Shown here piece by piece: positions 25,303 through 32,978 of a stretch of 34,862 nucleotides of DNA (its first letter is position 1; each line of letters starts with the position of its first letter). A program made the translations under genes and the position numbers. The DNA lies in NCBI GenBank assembly GCA_003343815.1, contig QAKL01000031.1:1-34862 (forward strand), in the 5' to 3' direction. The stretch is from Clostridiales bacterium (GTDB taxonomy: Bacteria; Bacillota; Peptococcia; Peptococcales; Peptococcaceae). The notes beneath the pieces were generated by a model. It ran no database searches. It was not told the origin of the DNA and saw nothing but the letters and a program-made list of their open reading frames with translations.

Positions 25303-25665
25303 ATGAAAGAAAAGAGCAATCTTTTTTGGTTTGCGCTTATCGGACTGATTATTTTGGCAAGTGCGGCGGCGCTTTTTTATTTTAACAAAAATAGCGGCAC
25401 GACAGCGGTGATTTATCAGGGCAATGAAGAAATCTATCGGATCAATCTTTCCGAGATCAAAGAGCCTAAACGCTTGGTGATTACCTGCGATGATGGCAGT
25501 AATGTGGTGCTTTTGGAAAACGGGCGCATCAGTATCGTCCAGGCAGACTGCCCGGATAAGCTGTGCGTTGAGCAGGGCGCTATAACGACAGGGGGCGTGC
25601 CGATCGTCTGCCTGCCGCATAAATTGTATATCAATATTACGGATGATAGCGGTGAAACATTATGA
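25303..25665 (+). CDS. NusG domain II-containing membrane-anchored protein (EetA-like)
   Basis: 120-residue protein with one N-terminal membrane helix (FWFALIGLIILASAAALFYF) followed by a NusG_II domain outside the membrane: VIYQGNEEIYRINL, QADCPDKLCVEQGAI and GVPIVCLPHKLYINI. The cysteine pairs in DCPDKLC and VCLPH are conserved in the family. In Listeria the analogous protein EetA is part of the flavin-based extracellular electron transfer locus, beside a Gx protein and an ApbE. Its stop overlaps the Gx start (ATGA). It is not a transcription elongation NusG, since it lacks the NGN domain. EetA equivalence is inferred from domain order. Confidence 0.85.
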   Translation: MKEKSNLFWFALIGLIILASAAALFYFNKNSGTTAVIYQGNEEIYRINLSEIKEPKRLVITCDDGSNVVLLENGRISIVQADCPDKLCVEQGAITTGGVPIVCLPHKLYINITDDSGETL

Positions 25666-26180
25666 CTACAAAGAAAATGACAACTATGGCGCTTTTATTG
25701 AGCGTTTCTTTAATTATTTTCACGATCGAATCTCAGCTGCCGCCGCCGGTTGCTCTGCCAGGCATCAAATGGGGTCTGGCTAATGTCGTGACGCTCATAG
25801 CGATATATTTGGTAGGCAAAAAAGAGGCCTGCGCCATTTTACTTATGCGCATTTTTATGACGGCGGTCATCGTCGGCAGCGGCTTGAGCTTGATTTACAG
25901 TTTAAGCGGCGGGATTTTGAGTTTTCTCGTAATGAGCATTTTCAGCAAATTTTTATCGCTTGATAAAATATGGGTGACGAGCGCTTTCGGCGCTTTAGCG
26001 CATAATATCGGTCAATTAACGGCTGCGTGCATGGTCATGGAGCTGGCGCAATTAGCGTATTATCTGCCGATCATGATGATAAGCGGCGCGCTTTGCGGGC
26101 TTATCACGGGACTGGCAGCAAAATTTACTTTGAAAGCCTTAGCCAAGGCAAAATTTGGAGGCAGAAATCTTGAAATGTAG
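25662..26180 (+). CDS. Gx transporter family protein (heptaprenyl diphosphate synthase component I-like, EetB-like)
   Basis: 172-residue integral membrane protein with about five hydrophobic helices. Family motifs include QLPPPVALPGIKWGLANVVTLIAIYL, with the GxKxGLAN element, and FGALAHNIGQL. The historical name 'heptaprenyl diphosphate synthase component I' is misleading for this membrane protein; related ECF-type substrate-binding components bind small molecules. Paired with NusG_II and ApbE genes, it may move a flavin or quinone precursor. It overlaps the upstream gene by four bases and apbE by eleven. Confidence 0.85.
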   Translation: MTTKKMTTMALLLSVSLIIFTIESQLPPPVALPGIKWGLANVVTLIAIYLVGKKEACAILLMRIFMTAVIVGSGLSLIYSLSGGILSFLVMSIFSKFLSLDKIWVTSAFGALAHNIGQLTAACMVMELAQLAYYLPIMMISGALCGLITGLAAKFTLKALAKAKFGGRNLEM

Positions 26181-27183
26181 AATTTTCAGCGCGCTTTTAC
26201 TGGGCGCTTTACTTTTAGCAGGCTGCAGCGAACAGCCGGCAGAGCCGCAGAAACGCATCGTTTATGCGATGGATACGGTGATGGAGCTTAATATATATAC
26301 TGATAATGACGGCGAGGCGATCTTGGAGGAAGCCGAGGGTTATATCAATAGTTTAGAAGCAAAATTCAGCCGCAATATCGATACGAGCGATATTGCTCTT
26401 TTAAATAAAAACGGCAAAGCGGAGGTTTCTGACGAGACTTTGGCAGTTATTGAGCGCGCGCTCAAAATCAGCGAGGATAGCAAAGGATTGTTTGATATCA
26501 CGATCGCGCCCTTAATGAATGTCTGGGGCTTTGGCGGCGGAGTGATGCATGTGCCTGAGGATAAAGAAATCAAGCAGGCTCTGGCAGAGGTAGATTATCA
26601 AAAAATCGATATTACGGGCAATCAAATAAAATTGGCAAAAGGCATGGAGATAGATTTAGGCGGTATCGCCAAAGGCTACACTTCCGATAAGTTAATCGAG
26701 ATGTTCCGCGAGATGGGGGTAGACAGTGCCATCGTTTCTTTGGGCGGCAATGTGCAGACCTTGGGGTGCAAGCCTGACGGCAGTTTGTGGAAAGTAGCGC
26801 TGGAGGATCCCTTTGGCTCTGACGAATACGCGGCGGTAGTCGAGGTGGAGGAGAAAGCAGTTATTTCCGCGGGAGGCTACGAGCGCTATTTCGATGAGGG
26901 CGGCGTGCGCTATCATCATATTTTGGATCCGCGCAGCGGCTATCCGTCGCAAAGCGGCTTAGCCATGGTGACGGTAATCGATGATGAGGGCGTTCGCGCC
27001 GACGGATTGGCTACGGCTTTATACATCATGGGCTTAGACCGTGCGATTGATTTTTGGCAGGACAGAGGAGATTTCGAGGCAGTTTTCATCACCGATAATG
27101 GTAACATCTACATTACGCCGGGGATCAAAGATCATTTTTTGTGCCAGAAATCTTTTTGGGTTTTGTCCGCAGAAAGTAAATAA
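26170..27183 (+). CDS. apbE: FAD:protein FMN transferase lipoprotein (ApbE)
   Basis: Attaches FMN covalently to serine or threonine of redox proteins on the outer side of the membrane, using FAD. TTG 26170 is the start: GGAGG (26157-26161) is 8 bases upstream, and the resulting N-terminus is a lipoprotein signal peptide with lipobox LLAGC (Cys19). The open frame extends 5 codons further. The 337-residue body has AMDTVMELNIY, DLGGIAKGYTSDKL, SLGGNV, HHILDPRSGYPS and the flavin-binding DGLATALYIMG. It is the last gene of the NusG_II-Gx-ApbE operon. The protein it flavinylates is not evident in the window. Confidence 0.95.
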   Translation: MKCRIFSALLLGALLLAGCSEQPAEPQKRIVYAMDTVMELNIYTDNDGEAILEEAEGYINSLEAKFSRNIDTSDIALLNKNGKAEVSDETLAVIERALKISEDSKGLFDITIAPLMNVWGFGGGVMHVPEDKEIKQALAEVDYQKIDITGNQIKLAKGMEIDLGGIAKGYTSDKLIEMFREMGVDSAIVSLGGNVQTLGCKPDGSLWKVALEDPFGSDEYAAVVEVEEKAVISAGGYERYFDEGGVRYHHILDPRSGYPSQSGLAMVTVIDDEGVRADGLATALYIMGLDRAIDFWQDRGDFEAVFITDNGNIYITPGIKDHFLCQKSFWVLSAESK

Positions 27184-27252
27184 TTTCATATGATATTATA
27201 AGCAGAAAGTTTGCTATATAATAAAAATACCAAATAAAAGGAGGCGATAAGT

Positions 27253-27357
27253 AGTAAACATGTTTATCTCAATCTGAAAGGCAGAGATCCGTATGGTATT
27301 GTCGAGGGCGGTGTTATCTGGCAGGCTTTAGAGGGTTTTGAAGAGCCTAAATTTTAA
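27253..27357 (+). pseudogene. Orphan C-terminal fragment resembling type I phosphodiesterase/alkaline phosphatase superfamily
   Basis: A 34-codon frame without a start codon reads SKHVYLNLKGRDPYGIVEGG and then a short tail to TAA 27355. The NLKGRDPxGIV motif is typical of the end of AlkP-superfamily type I phosphodiesterases. An AGGAGG at 27239-27244 lies just before it, but no ATG, GTG or TTG is placed in frame. I read it as what remains after deletion of the main body of such a gene. Confidence is limited because the fragment is short. Confidence 0.4.
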
Positions 27358-27362
27358 GTATA

Positions 27363-27398
27363 AAAATCTTTGGGAGCACTATGGCTCCCAAAGATTTT
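27363..27398 (+). terminator. Perfect 15-bp stem terminator before the ABC ATPase
   Basis: AAAATCTTTGGGAGC (27363-27377), loop ACTATG, and the exact complement ending in GATTTT (27384-27398). It closes the upstream remnant unit and lies directly before the ribosome site of the next gene. Confidence 0.8.
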
Positions 27399-27415
27399 AC
27401 AAAGGAGAATCGGAT

Positions 27416-28197
27416 ATGAGCGAAAAAATGAAATATTATATAAAGACGAGCATACGCTTCTATTTGGGGTAAACGGTTGCGGCAAAACCAGTCTTCTAGC
27501 GATGTTAAGCGGCTATATGGCCTATACTGCGGGGAAAATCATCATAAATGATCAATTGCTGAGCGAGGATAATGTTTTGACTGTGCGCGAAAGAATAGGT
27601 TTTGTAAGCAATTCGTATTTTGATCGCTGCTATAGCAGGAAAAATGTGATCGATATAGTTTTAAGCGGATTGTTTGGCGAGCTTGGAGCGCGCTATAACG
27701 TAGAAAGTGCAGATATTTTGCGGGCCAAGCATTTGCTAAAAAGTTTAGGCTTGCGGGAAAAGATCGCCTATCCGTATGATACGCTTTCTCGCGGTCAGCA
27801 GCAGCGGGTGCTGATTGCGCGGGCATTGATAAATCAGCCTGAATTGCTTTTGTTGGATGAGCCGTGCAGCGGATTAGATGTACTGAGCAGACAATATTTT
27901 TTAAATACAATTAAACAAATAGCGGCAGATGAACAGACGACGATTATTTGCGCGACGCATTACGGCGAGGAAATTCTGACTTTTTATCAGAATGTAATAT
28001 TATTAAAAAACAGTCATATTTTTGCCCAAGGAAAAATTACGGATATTTTTACTGATGATATTATGAGTGATTTTTGGGGAGTGGAGACTAAATGCTCACA
28101 CTACGCCGGACAGTTGTGGTTTGAGATGGCAAATGATTATTGTATGCCGCAAGAGTTATGGCAGAGGAGGAAAGATAATGGCAGTTATGGCGGCTGA
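27416..28197 (+). pseudogene. ABC transporter ATP-binding protein (YlmA/ModF-like), N-terminus disrupted
   Basis: A good AAAGGAG and ATG 27416 open a frame that stops at 27470. The conserved ATPase lies in the -1 frame, open from upstream to 28197, without a well-placed start of its own. That frame has Walker A LFGVNGCGKTSLL, signature LSRGQQQRVLIARAL, Walker B ELLLLDEPCSGLD and the H-loop CATHYGE. Only about 12 residues precede the Walker A strand, so the usual first two beta strands and the A-loop are missing. A run of six A at 27423-27428 is a possible slippage point that would join MSEK to the ATPase frame. Most likely it is a decaying gene. No permease gene is adjacent. Confidence 0.6.
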
Positions 28198-28543
28198 TTA
28201 TGAAGAGATGAAAGCCAGGCAGAAAAGGTGCGTCTGCCGACAGTGCGGCAATGAGCTGGAGATCAGAATGATTATTTTTTGCCAATACGGTGGACAGGGA
28301 TTGGAGTTATACTGCCCGGTGTGTCAGCGGATAGAGTATGGGGTGGAAGAGGAATTGTTTGCTTTAGCGAATAAATTTATTAAGGAGACGGAATTTAATT
28401 ATTTTTTAGATATGCCAGATGATAAACGCAGTTTGGCATTAAATAAGGCCAAGATCGGGGAGTTGTTCAGTTGGCTTTTTTACGAATTGGGCTTGTGTGA
28501 TAAAGACGGTTTGACAGAAAAATATAAGATCCTACAAGAATAA
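28178..28543 (+). CDS. Zinc-ribbon hypothetical protein
   Basis: 121-residue protein with a four-cysteine zinc-ribbon pattern (CVCRQCGNELEI ... LYCPVCQRIEYG), then a helical, acidic region (EEELFALANKFIKETEFNYF) with no recognised motif. GAGGAGG is 8 bases before ATG 28178; the frame is open for 37 codons upstream, but that stretch runs inside the ATPase gene. It overlaps the end of the disrupted ATPase gene by 20 bases in another frame. The function is unknown. It looks intact despite the decayed neighbour. Confidence 0.65.
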   Translation: MAVMAADYEEMKARQKRCVCRQCGNELEIRMIIFCQYGGQGLELYCPVCQRIEYGVEEELFALANKFIKETEFNYFLDMPDDKRSLALNKAKIGELFSWLFYELGLCDKDGLTEKYKILQE

Positions 28544-28589
28544 ACAATAATTTTATGAAAATTTATTTTGGACGTTTAACGTTTTTAGC

Positions 28590-28618
28590 TGGACAAAATG
28601 CCGAAAATGTGCTATGCT
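28590..28618 (+). promoter_or_regulatory. Promoter upstream of the tsa operon
   Basis: TGGACA (28590-28595), a 17-base spacer and TATGCT (28613-28618) with a TGC just before the -10. Transcription would start near 28625, well before the terminator-like hairpin at 28654-28685. Confidence 0.6.
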
Positions 28619-28653
28619 GACAATTGGATATTTTGATTAAATTTTAACAGTCG

Positions 28654-28685
28654 AAATGCCTCAAGGTTTTCTTGAGGCATTTTTT
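28654..28685 (+). terminator. Intrinsic terminator or attenuator in the tsaE leader
   Basis: AAATGCCTCAAG (28654-28665) and CTTGAGGCATTT (28671-28682) form a perfect 12-bp stem with loop GTTTT, then more T. It sits between the promoter at 28590 and tsaE, so it either ends a ~60-nt transcript or attenuates the operon. Confidence 0.75.
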
Positions 28686-28749
28686 CAAAGCAGGATAATT
28701 TCTGCCTGATGAGGATAAACTATCAAAAAAGCAGAAAAGAGTGAGATAT

Positions 28750-29223
28750 ATGGTAAAAATTACGGCTGCAAGCGCCAATGAGCTAAAATATATCGCATCC
28801 CGGATAGCAAAATACCTTTTTCCCGGGGCATTTTTAGCATTAAACGGTGATTTAGGCAGCGGAAAAACGACCTTTAGCCAAGGATTGGCAGAGGGGTTAG
28901 GCATAAACGAGGATATTTCCAGTCCGACTTTCACGATTATTAAAGAATATGAGAATGGGCGTTTGCCGCTTTATCATATGGATGTTTACCGTCTGGAGCG
29001 CCCGGAAGAAATGGAGGATCTGGGATATGAGGAGTACTTCTACGGCGAGGGCATCTGCGCGGTGGAGTGGGCGGATAATATCCGCGAGCTGTGGCCGGAG
29101 GAATATTTGGAGATAACTTTTCTTTACAGTGAAAACGGCCGCATTTTGGAATTTAACCCGCATGGGCGCAAATACGAAGAAATCATCGAGGAGATGACAG
29201 GATATGATTATACTAAGCATTGA
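28750..29223 (+). CDS. tsaE: tRNA t6A synthesis ATPase TsaE
   Basis: 157-residue ATPase that drives the TsaB-TsaD-TsaE complex making N6-threonylcarbamoyladenosine at tRNA position 37. Walker A GDLGSGKTTF is near residues 33-42; the family motifs SSPTFTIIKEYE, LYHMDVYRLE and AVEWADNI follow. ATG 28750 is preceded by a weak GAGTGAG site; an in-frame GTG at 28741 is the alternative. It is the first gene of tsaE-tsaB-rimI-tsaD and overlaps tsaB by 20 bases. Confidence 0.96.
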   Translation: MVKITAASANELKYIASRIAKYLFPGAFLALNGDLGSGKTTFSQGLAEGLGINEDISSPTFTIIKEYENGRLPLYHMDVYRLERPEEMEDLGYEEYFYGEGICAVEWADNIRELWPEEYLEITFLYSENGRILEFNPHGRKYEEIIEEMTGYDYTKH

Positions 29224-29917
29224 CAGCGCGACACCGGTAGCGGCGGTAGCGGTGATAAAAGACAGCGTGCTTTTGGCGGAGGAAATGCTCAATATCGGTA
29301 ATACTCACTCTACCCAATTAATGCCGATGGCGGCGCATGTCTTGGCGCAGAGCAATATTAAAATGTCAGAAGTAGACGCGGTAGCAGTGAGCCAGGGACC
29401 GGGCTCCTTTACGGGATTACGCATCGGGATGGCGACGGCGAAAGGATTGGCGCAGGGCAGCGGCTGTAAATTGATCGCGGTGCCGACTTTGGACGTATTG
29501 GCGCAAAATATGTGGGGCTACGACGGTTTAGTCTGCCCGATATTAAACGCAAAGAAAAATGAGGTGTACAGTGCCTTATATCGTTTCGACGGCGCAAAAA
29601 TGGCGCAAATAAGCGACTATACGGCTATTTCTCCCGAAAATCTGGCGAAAAGCCTCGCTAATAGTGCGAATATTTGCTTTCTTGGCGACGGAGTGCCTGT
29701 TTATCGGGAAATGCTCAGCAATATTTTAGGTGAAAGGGCGAAATTTGCGCCGGCGGACAAGCTTTTGAGCCGCGGAGCGTCATTGGCATATTTGGCTTAC
29801 GAGAAAGCGCAGTGCGGCGAGTATGCCGAGCTTTTTACGACGCTTCCTATTTATATCCGTAAATGCGAAGCGGAGATTAATTGGGAGTTGAAACATCCCG
29901 GGGAGAGCGTGCTATGA
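29204..29917 (+). CDS. tsaB: tRNA t6A synthesis protein TsaB (YeaZ)
   Basis: 237-residue ASKHA-fold protein, a non-catalytic partner that dimerises with TsaD in t6A synthesis. The N-terminal motif IILSIDSATPVAAVAV and the GPGSFTGLRIGMATAKGLAQG loop are characteristic. The coding region overlaps tsaE by 20 bases and rimI by four bases, so translation of the set is linked. Length is normal. Confidence 0.96.
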   Translation: MIILSIDSATPVAAVAVIKDSVLLAEEMLNIGNTHSTQLMPMAAHVLAQSNIKMSEVDAVAVSQGPGSFTGLRIGMATAKGLAQGSGCKLIAVPTLDVLAQNMWGYDGLVCPILNAKKNEVYSALYRFDGAKMAQISDYTAISPENLAKSLANSANICFLGDGVPVYREMLSNILGERAKFAPADKLLSRGASLAYLAYEKAQCGEYAELFTTLPIYIRKCEAEINWELKHPGESVL

Positions 29918-30390
29918 GTGAGTTTATCATGCGCATGATGACTGCTAATGATGTGCCGCAGGTCGAGGCTATCGAAAAGGAATCTTACCGCGATAGGTGG
30001 TCTGATTTTGCGTATTTGTCGGAATTAAAGGATAATGAGCTGGCTTATTATGTAGTTTTAGCTCCAAAAGAGGATGAAAGTAAGGTCGCCGCTTACGGTG
30101 GATTTTGGGCGATTTTGGACGAGGGGCATATTACTAAAGTGACAGTGAGCCGCGAGTACCGCGGCAAGAAGTTAAGTAAGCAGCTTTTGCTGGGGATGCT
30201 CAAATTAGCGAAATTAAAGGGCGCGGCAAGGGTGACATTAGAGGTTAGGGTGTCAAATAAAGCGGCGATCGGGCTCTATCACAAAATGGGCTTTACGGAC
30301 AGCGGCGTGAGACCGCACTATTATACGGATAATAACGAAGACGCCTATATTATGTGGCGGGAATTGGACGATATAGAGGTGGGAGAATGA
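29914..30390 (+). CDS. rimI: Ribosomal protein S18 alanine N-acetyltransferase
   Basis: GNAT-fold acetyltransferase of 158 residues in the RimI family, acetylating the N-terminal alanine of ribosomal protein S18 with acetyl-CoA. The cofactor loop TVSREYRGKKLSKQLLLGML, and VTLEVRVSNKAAIGLYHKMGF with YYTDNNEDAYIM, are typical. ATG 29914 overlaps the tsaB stop (ATGA) with a GGGGAGAG site; a TTG at 29881 in frame is ignored. Its place between tsaB and tsaD is the standard order in many Firmicutes. Confidence 0.94.
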   Translation: MSEFIMRMMTANDVPQVEAIEKESYRDRWSDFAYLSELKDNELAYYVVLAPKEDESKVAAYGGFWAILDEGHITKVTVSREYRGKKLSKQLLLGMLKLAKLKGAARVTLEVRVSNKAAIGLYHKMGFTDSGVRPHYYTDNNEDAYIMWRELDDIEVGE

Positions 30391-31409
30391 GCGAACAGAT
30401 AATCTTGGCGATTGAGTCCAGCTGTGATGAGACAGCGGCGGCGGTGATTAAAAACGGCAGAGAGGTTTTGAGTAATGTCGTTTCGACGCAGATTGCCATT
30501 CATCAAAAATTCGGCGGGGTGGTGCCCGAGGTCGCCAGTCGTAAGCATATGGAGTATATCAATATCGTAATCAACGAGGCCTTGGAGCAGGCGCAGCTTA
30601 GTCTACAGGATATAAACGCGGTGGCAGTGACCTACGGTCCCGGATTGGTCGGCTCTTTACTGGTGGGGGTGGCGGCAGCGAAAGCGTTGGCGTTCGGTGC
30701 GGGCAAGCCCTTAATCGGTGTGCACCATATCGAGGGGCATATTTACGGGAATTTTTTGGCGCATCCTGAATTAAAGCCGCCGATGCTGTGCTTGGTAGTC
30801 TCGGGAGGACACACAAATATCGTGCTGATCAAAGAGCACGGCAAATATGTTTCTTTAGGTCAGACGCGCGATGACGCGGTCGGAGAGGCTTTTGACAAGG
30901 TCGCGCGGGCGATGGGCTTGCCCTACCCCGGCGGACCGGTGATTGATAAATTAGCGCGCGAGGGTCATGGCGAGAATATCCCTCTGCCCAGAGCGTGGCT
31001 GGAGGAGGGCAGTTATGATTTCAGCTTCAGCGGCTTGAAATCGGCGGTGCTTAACTATCTCAATAAGCAAAAGATGCAAAATCAGCCGATCGTTCAGGCA
31101 GATGTGGCGGCGGCTTTCCAAGAGTCGGTGGTCGAGGTTTTGGTGACGAAAACTATGCGCGCCGCCGAGGAATACGGCATGGACACTATTTTAATGGCAG
31201 GCGGTGTCGCGGCTAACAGCGCATTAAGAGAGGCTTTGGCGGCAGAGTGTGCGAAAGCAGGCAAAAAGCTCTATTATCCACCATTGGAATACTGCACGGA
31301 CAATGCGGCGATGATCGGTGCGGCGGCATATTATAAGGCGTTGCGCGGTGATTTCGCGGATTTGACGTTAAATGCGGTGCCGCAGTTACCTTTTAGCGCG
31401 ATTATTTAA
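30387..31409 (+). CDS. tsaD: tRNA N6-adenosine threonylcarbamoyltransferase TsaD
   Basis: Catalytic subunit of the t6A complex (340 residues), an ASKHA-fold metal enzyme that transfers threonylcarbamoyl to A37. Motifs: AIESSCDETAAAV near the start, GVHHIEGHIYGNF with the metal histidines, VSGGHTNIVL, AFDKVARAMGLPYPGGP, and CTDNAAMIGAAAYY at the end. ATG 30387 overlaps the rimI stop (ATGA). The end overlaps the convergent TtcA-like gene by 8 bases. Without a terminator between them, the two transcripts overlap. Confidence 0.97.
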   Translation: MSEQIILAIESSCDETAAAVIKNGREVLSNVVSTQIAIHQKFGGVVPEVASRKHMEYINIVINEALEQAQLSLQDINAVAVTYGPGLVGSLLVGVAAAKALAFGAGKPLIGVHHIEGHIYGNFLAHPELKPPMLCLVVSGGHTNIVLIKEHGKYVSLGQTRDDAVGEAFDKVARAMGLPYPGGPVIDKLAREGHGENIPLPRAWLEEGSYDFSFSGLKSAVLNYLNKQKMQNQPIVQADVAAAFQESVVEVLVTKTMRAAEEYGMDTILMAGGVAANSALREALAAECAKAGKKLYYPPLEYCTDNAAMIGAAAYYKALRGDFADLTLNAVPQLPFSAII

Positions 31410-32109
31410 CCCAAGCATCGTCAGCTTCCAGATGCTCCAGGGCATGAAGTATTTTTTGCTTGATATGGGGCTGACTTTTCTCCAAAGCACTTAAAAGCTG
31501 CGCGGCATTTGAGCGATTAGTGCACTCGCCTAACGGGCAGTGACTGGGGATGATCGGCAGATGCTGCTCATCTTTTAGTCTGATAAGCGAGCTTTCATTA
31601 ACATAAATTAACGGGCGGATCAGCGTTAGATTTTGCTCTGGATAAGCGATTGTCGGTCTAAAAGAGCGAAAGCGCCCGCCGTCAGTTAAATTTAAGAGGA
31701 CGGTTTGCATCGCGTCATCTAAATGATGAGCTAAAGCAAGCTTATTTACGCCTAAATTTTGCGCTTTTTTGAGCAATGCTCCGCGGCGTACTCGGGCGCA
31801 GACAGAGCAGCTCACGGCGCGCTCGGCGGGATAATTTATTTTTTCGATATAGCAGGGAATGTTCATAGATAGCGCGAAATCTTTTAGTAATGACAGCCCG
31901 TCCTCATTTCCCCAGCCGTAGTCCAGATGGATCGCGCAAAGGCGGAAATTTAGATGAGAATGGATTTGCAACTCGTGAAGTAAATATAATAAGCCCATGC
32001 TGTCTTTGCCTCCGGAAAGACCGACGGCTACAAAATCATGAGGCATAATCATTTGATAATTATGAATAGCTTTTTTAATTTGCGTGAGGATGAATTTATA
32101 ATCAGACAT
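31402..32109 (-). CDS. TtcA-like PP-loop ATPase, probable tRNA thiolation
   Basis: 235-residue PP-loop ATP pyrophosphatase of the TtcA/TilS superfamily. The loop SGGKDSMGLL (Ser32-Ser37) binds ATP. A CSVCARVRRG pair and a later cysteine in PSHCPLGEC resemble the cysteines that hold a 4Fe-4S cluster in TtcA, and LAHHLDDAMQTVLLNL is the conserved histidine region. TtcA makes 2-thiocytidine at tRNA position 32, so that is the likely role; other PP-loop thiolases cannot be excluded. ATG 32109 is preceded by AAAAAGGAG on its strand. It is convergent with tsaD and divergent from mecA. Confidence 0.88.
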   Translation of the reverse strand: MSDYKFILTQIKKAIHNYQMIMPHDFVAVGLSGGKDSMGLLYLLHELQIHSHLNFRLCAIHLDYGWGNEDGLSLLKDFALSMNIPCYIEKINYPAERAVSCSVCARVRRGALLKKAQNLGVNKLALAHHLDDAMQTVLLNLTDGGRFRSFRPTIAYPEQNLTLIRPLIYVNESSLIRLKDEQHLPIIPSHCPLGECTNRSNAAQLLSALEKSQPHIKQKILHALEHLEADDAWVK

Positions 32110-32187
32110 AACTTGACTCCTTTTTGCTTATAAGCGGAATATTTATAAATATTTTAGCGTTTTGAGCCTGATTATGCAAGATTTTTC

Positions 32188-32216
32188 TTGCTAAAATTTG
32201 CAAATTGAGGTATGCT
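32188..32216 (+). promoter_or_regulatory. Putative mecA promoter with overlapping inverted repeat
   Basis: TTGCTA (32188-32193), a 17-base spacer and TATGCT (32211-32216). The -35 overlaps an inverted repeat GCAAGA-TTTT-TCTTGC at 32176-32191, which might bind a regulator. The predicted leader is about 85 bases long. Confidence 0.5.
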
Positions 32217-32306
32217 ATTAATAGATAAAAAGCTGACACTATGCACTTTTTGGGCATATATTATATAAAGCAAAAGCTTAAAAAACGCTTGAGGAGGTGT
32301 GGCGTG

Positions 32307-32903
32307 ATGAAATTTAACCGACTTGATGACAACAAGCTGCAAATTATTATGAATAAAGATGATTTGCGCAAGCGTAATATAGCGAAATGGGATCTGCTGC
32401 CGTATAATCCGCAGGCGCAGAAAGTTTTTCAGGATATTTTGGATGAGGCCTATGAAGAGTGCGGATTTGAGGTGGATAATAACGCCCAGCTGATGATTGA
32501 GGCTTTGCCTTTGACAGCGGAAAGTATCTTAATTACGGTAACAAAAGTGGAAAGCGGTTTCCGCGAGGATTTGGAGAGAGAATTGTCACATTTGAGTAGC
32601 AAGCTTTTGGCAGATCTGGAGGCAGAGGATGAAATCCAAACTACCGAGGATATCGTTTACAAATTTGAGGATCTGGAGGAAGTTATCGAGTTGGCGCAGG
32701 CGCTTAGCGAGGATATGGCGAGTACGCTTTACCGCTATAATGGCAAATATTATCTGTATCTGCCGCAAATCACCCCGGATAGTACAGCATACGGTTATTT
32801 AGACGAATACGGCGTGGAAATGCAGCTGGCGAGTGATTTTTTGGCAGAGCACGGCGAGATTATGATTAATGACGAGGCTATAGCTAAACTGCGTTTGCTT
32901 TAA
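32307..32903 (+). CDS. mecA: Adaptor protein MecA
   Basis: 198-residue adaptor that delivers substrates to the ClpC-ClpP protease; in Bacillus it controls ComK and thus competence. The N-terminal substrate-binding part starts MKFNRLDDNKLQIIMNKDDL, and the C-terminal ClpC-binding domain has the pattern FEDLEEVIELAQAL ... LYRYNGKYYLYL ... LAEHGEIMI. GAGGAGG (32291-32297) precedes ATG 32307; the frame is open for 22 codons upstream without a better start. Length agrees with the family. A non-terminator hairpin (AAAGAGTCT/AGGCTCTTT, 32902-32923) follows the stop. Confidence 0.9.
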   Translation: MKFNRLDDNKLQIIMNKDDLRKRNIAKWDLLPYNPQAQKVFQDILDEAYEECGFEVDNNAQLMIEALPLTAESILITVTKVESGFREDLERELSHLSSKLLADLEAEDEIQTTEDIVYKFEDLEEVIELAQALSEDMASTLYRYNGKYYLYLPQITPDSTAYGYLDEYGVEMQLASDFLAEHGEIMINDEAIAKLRLL

Positions 32904-32978
32904 AGAGTCTGAGAAGGCTCTTTAAGAAGGAGTAGAATTTTCGCAATATTTATTATGTTGGGGAAAAAGGTGAAATTT

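Noticed and set aside
32902..32923. Hairpin AAAGAGTCT/AGGCTCTTT after mecA
   Set aside because: The 9-bp stem is not followed by a T-run, so I do not call it a terminator.
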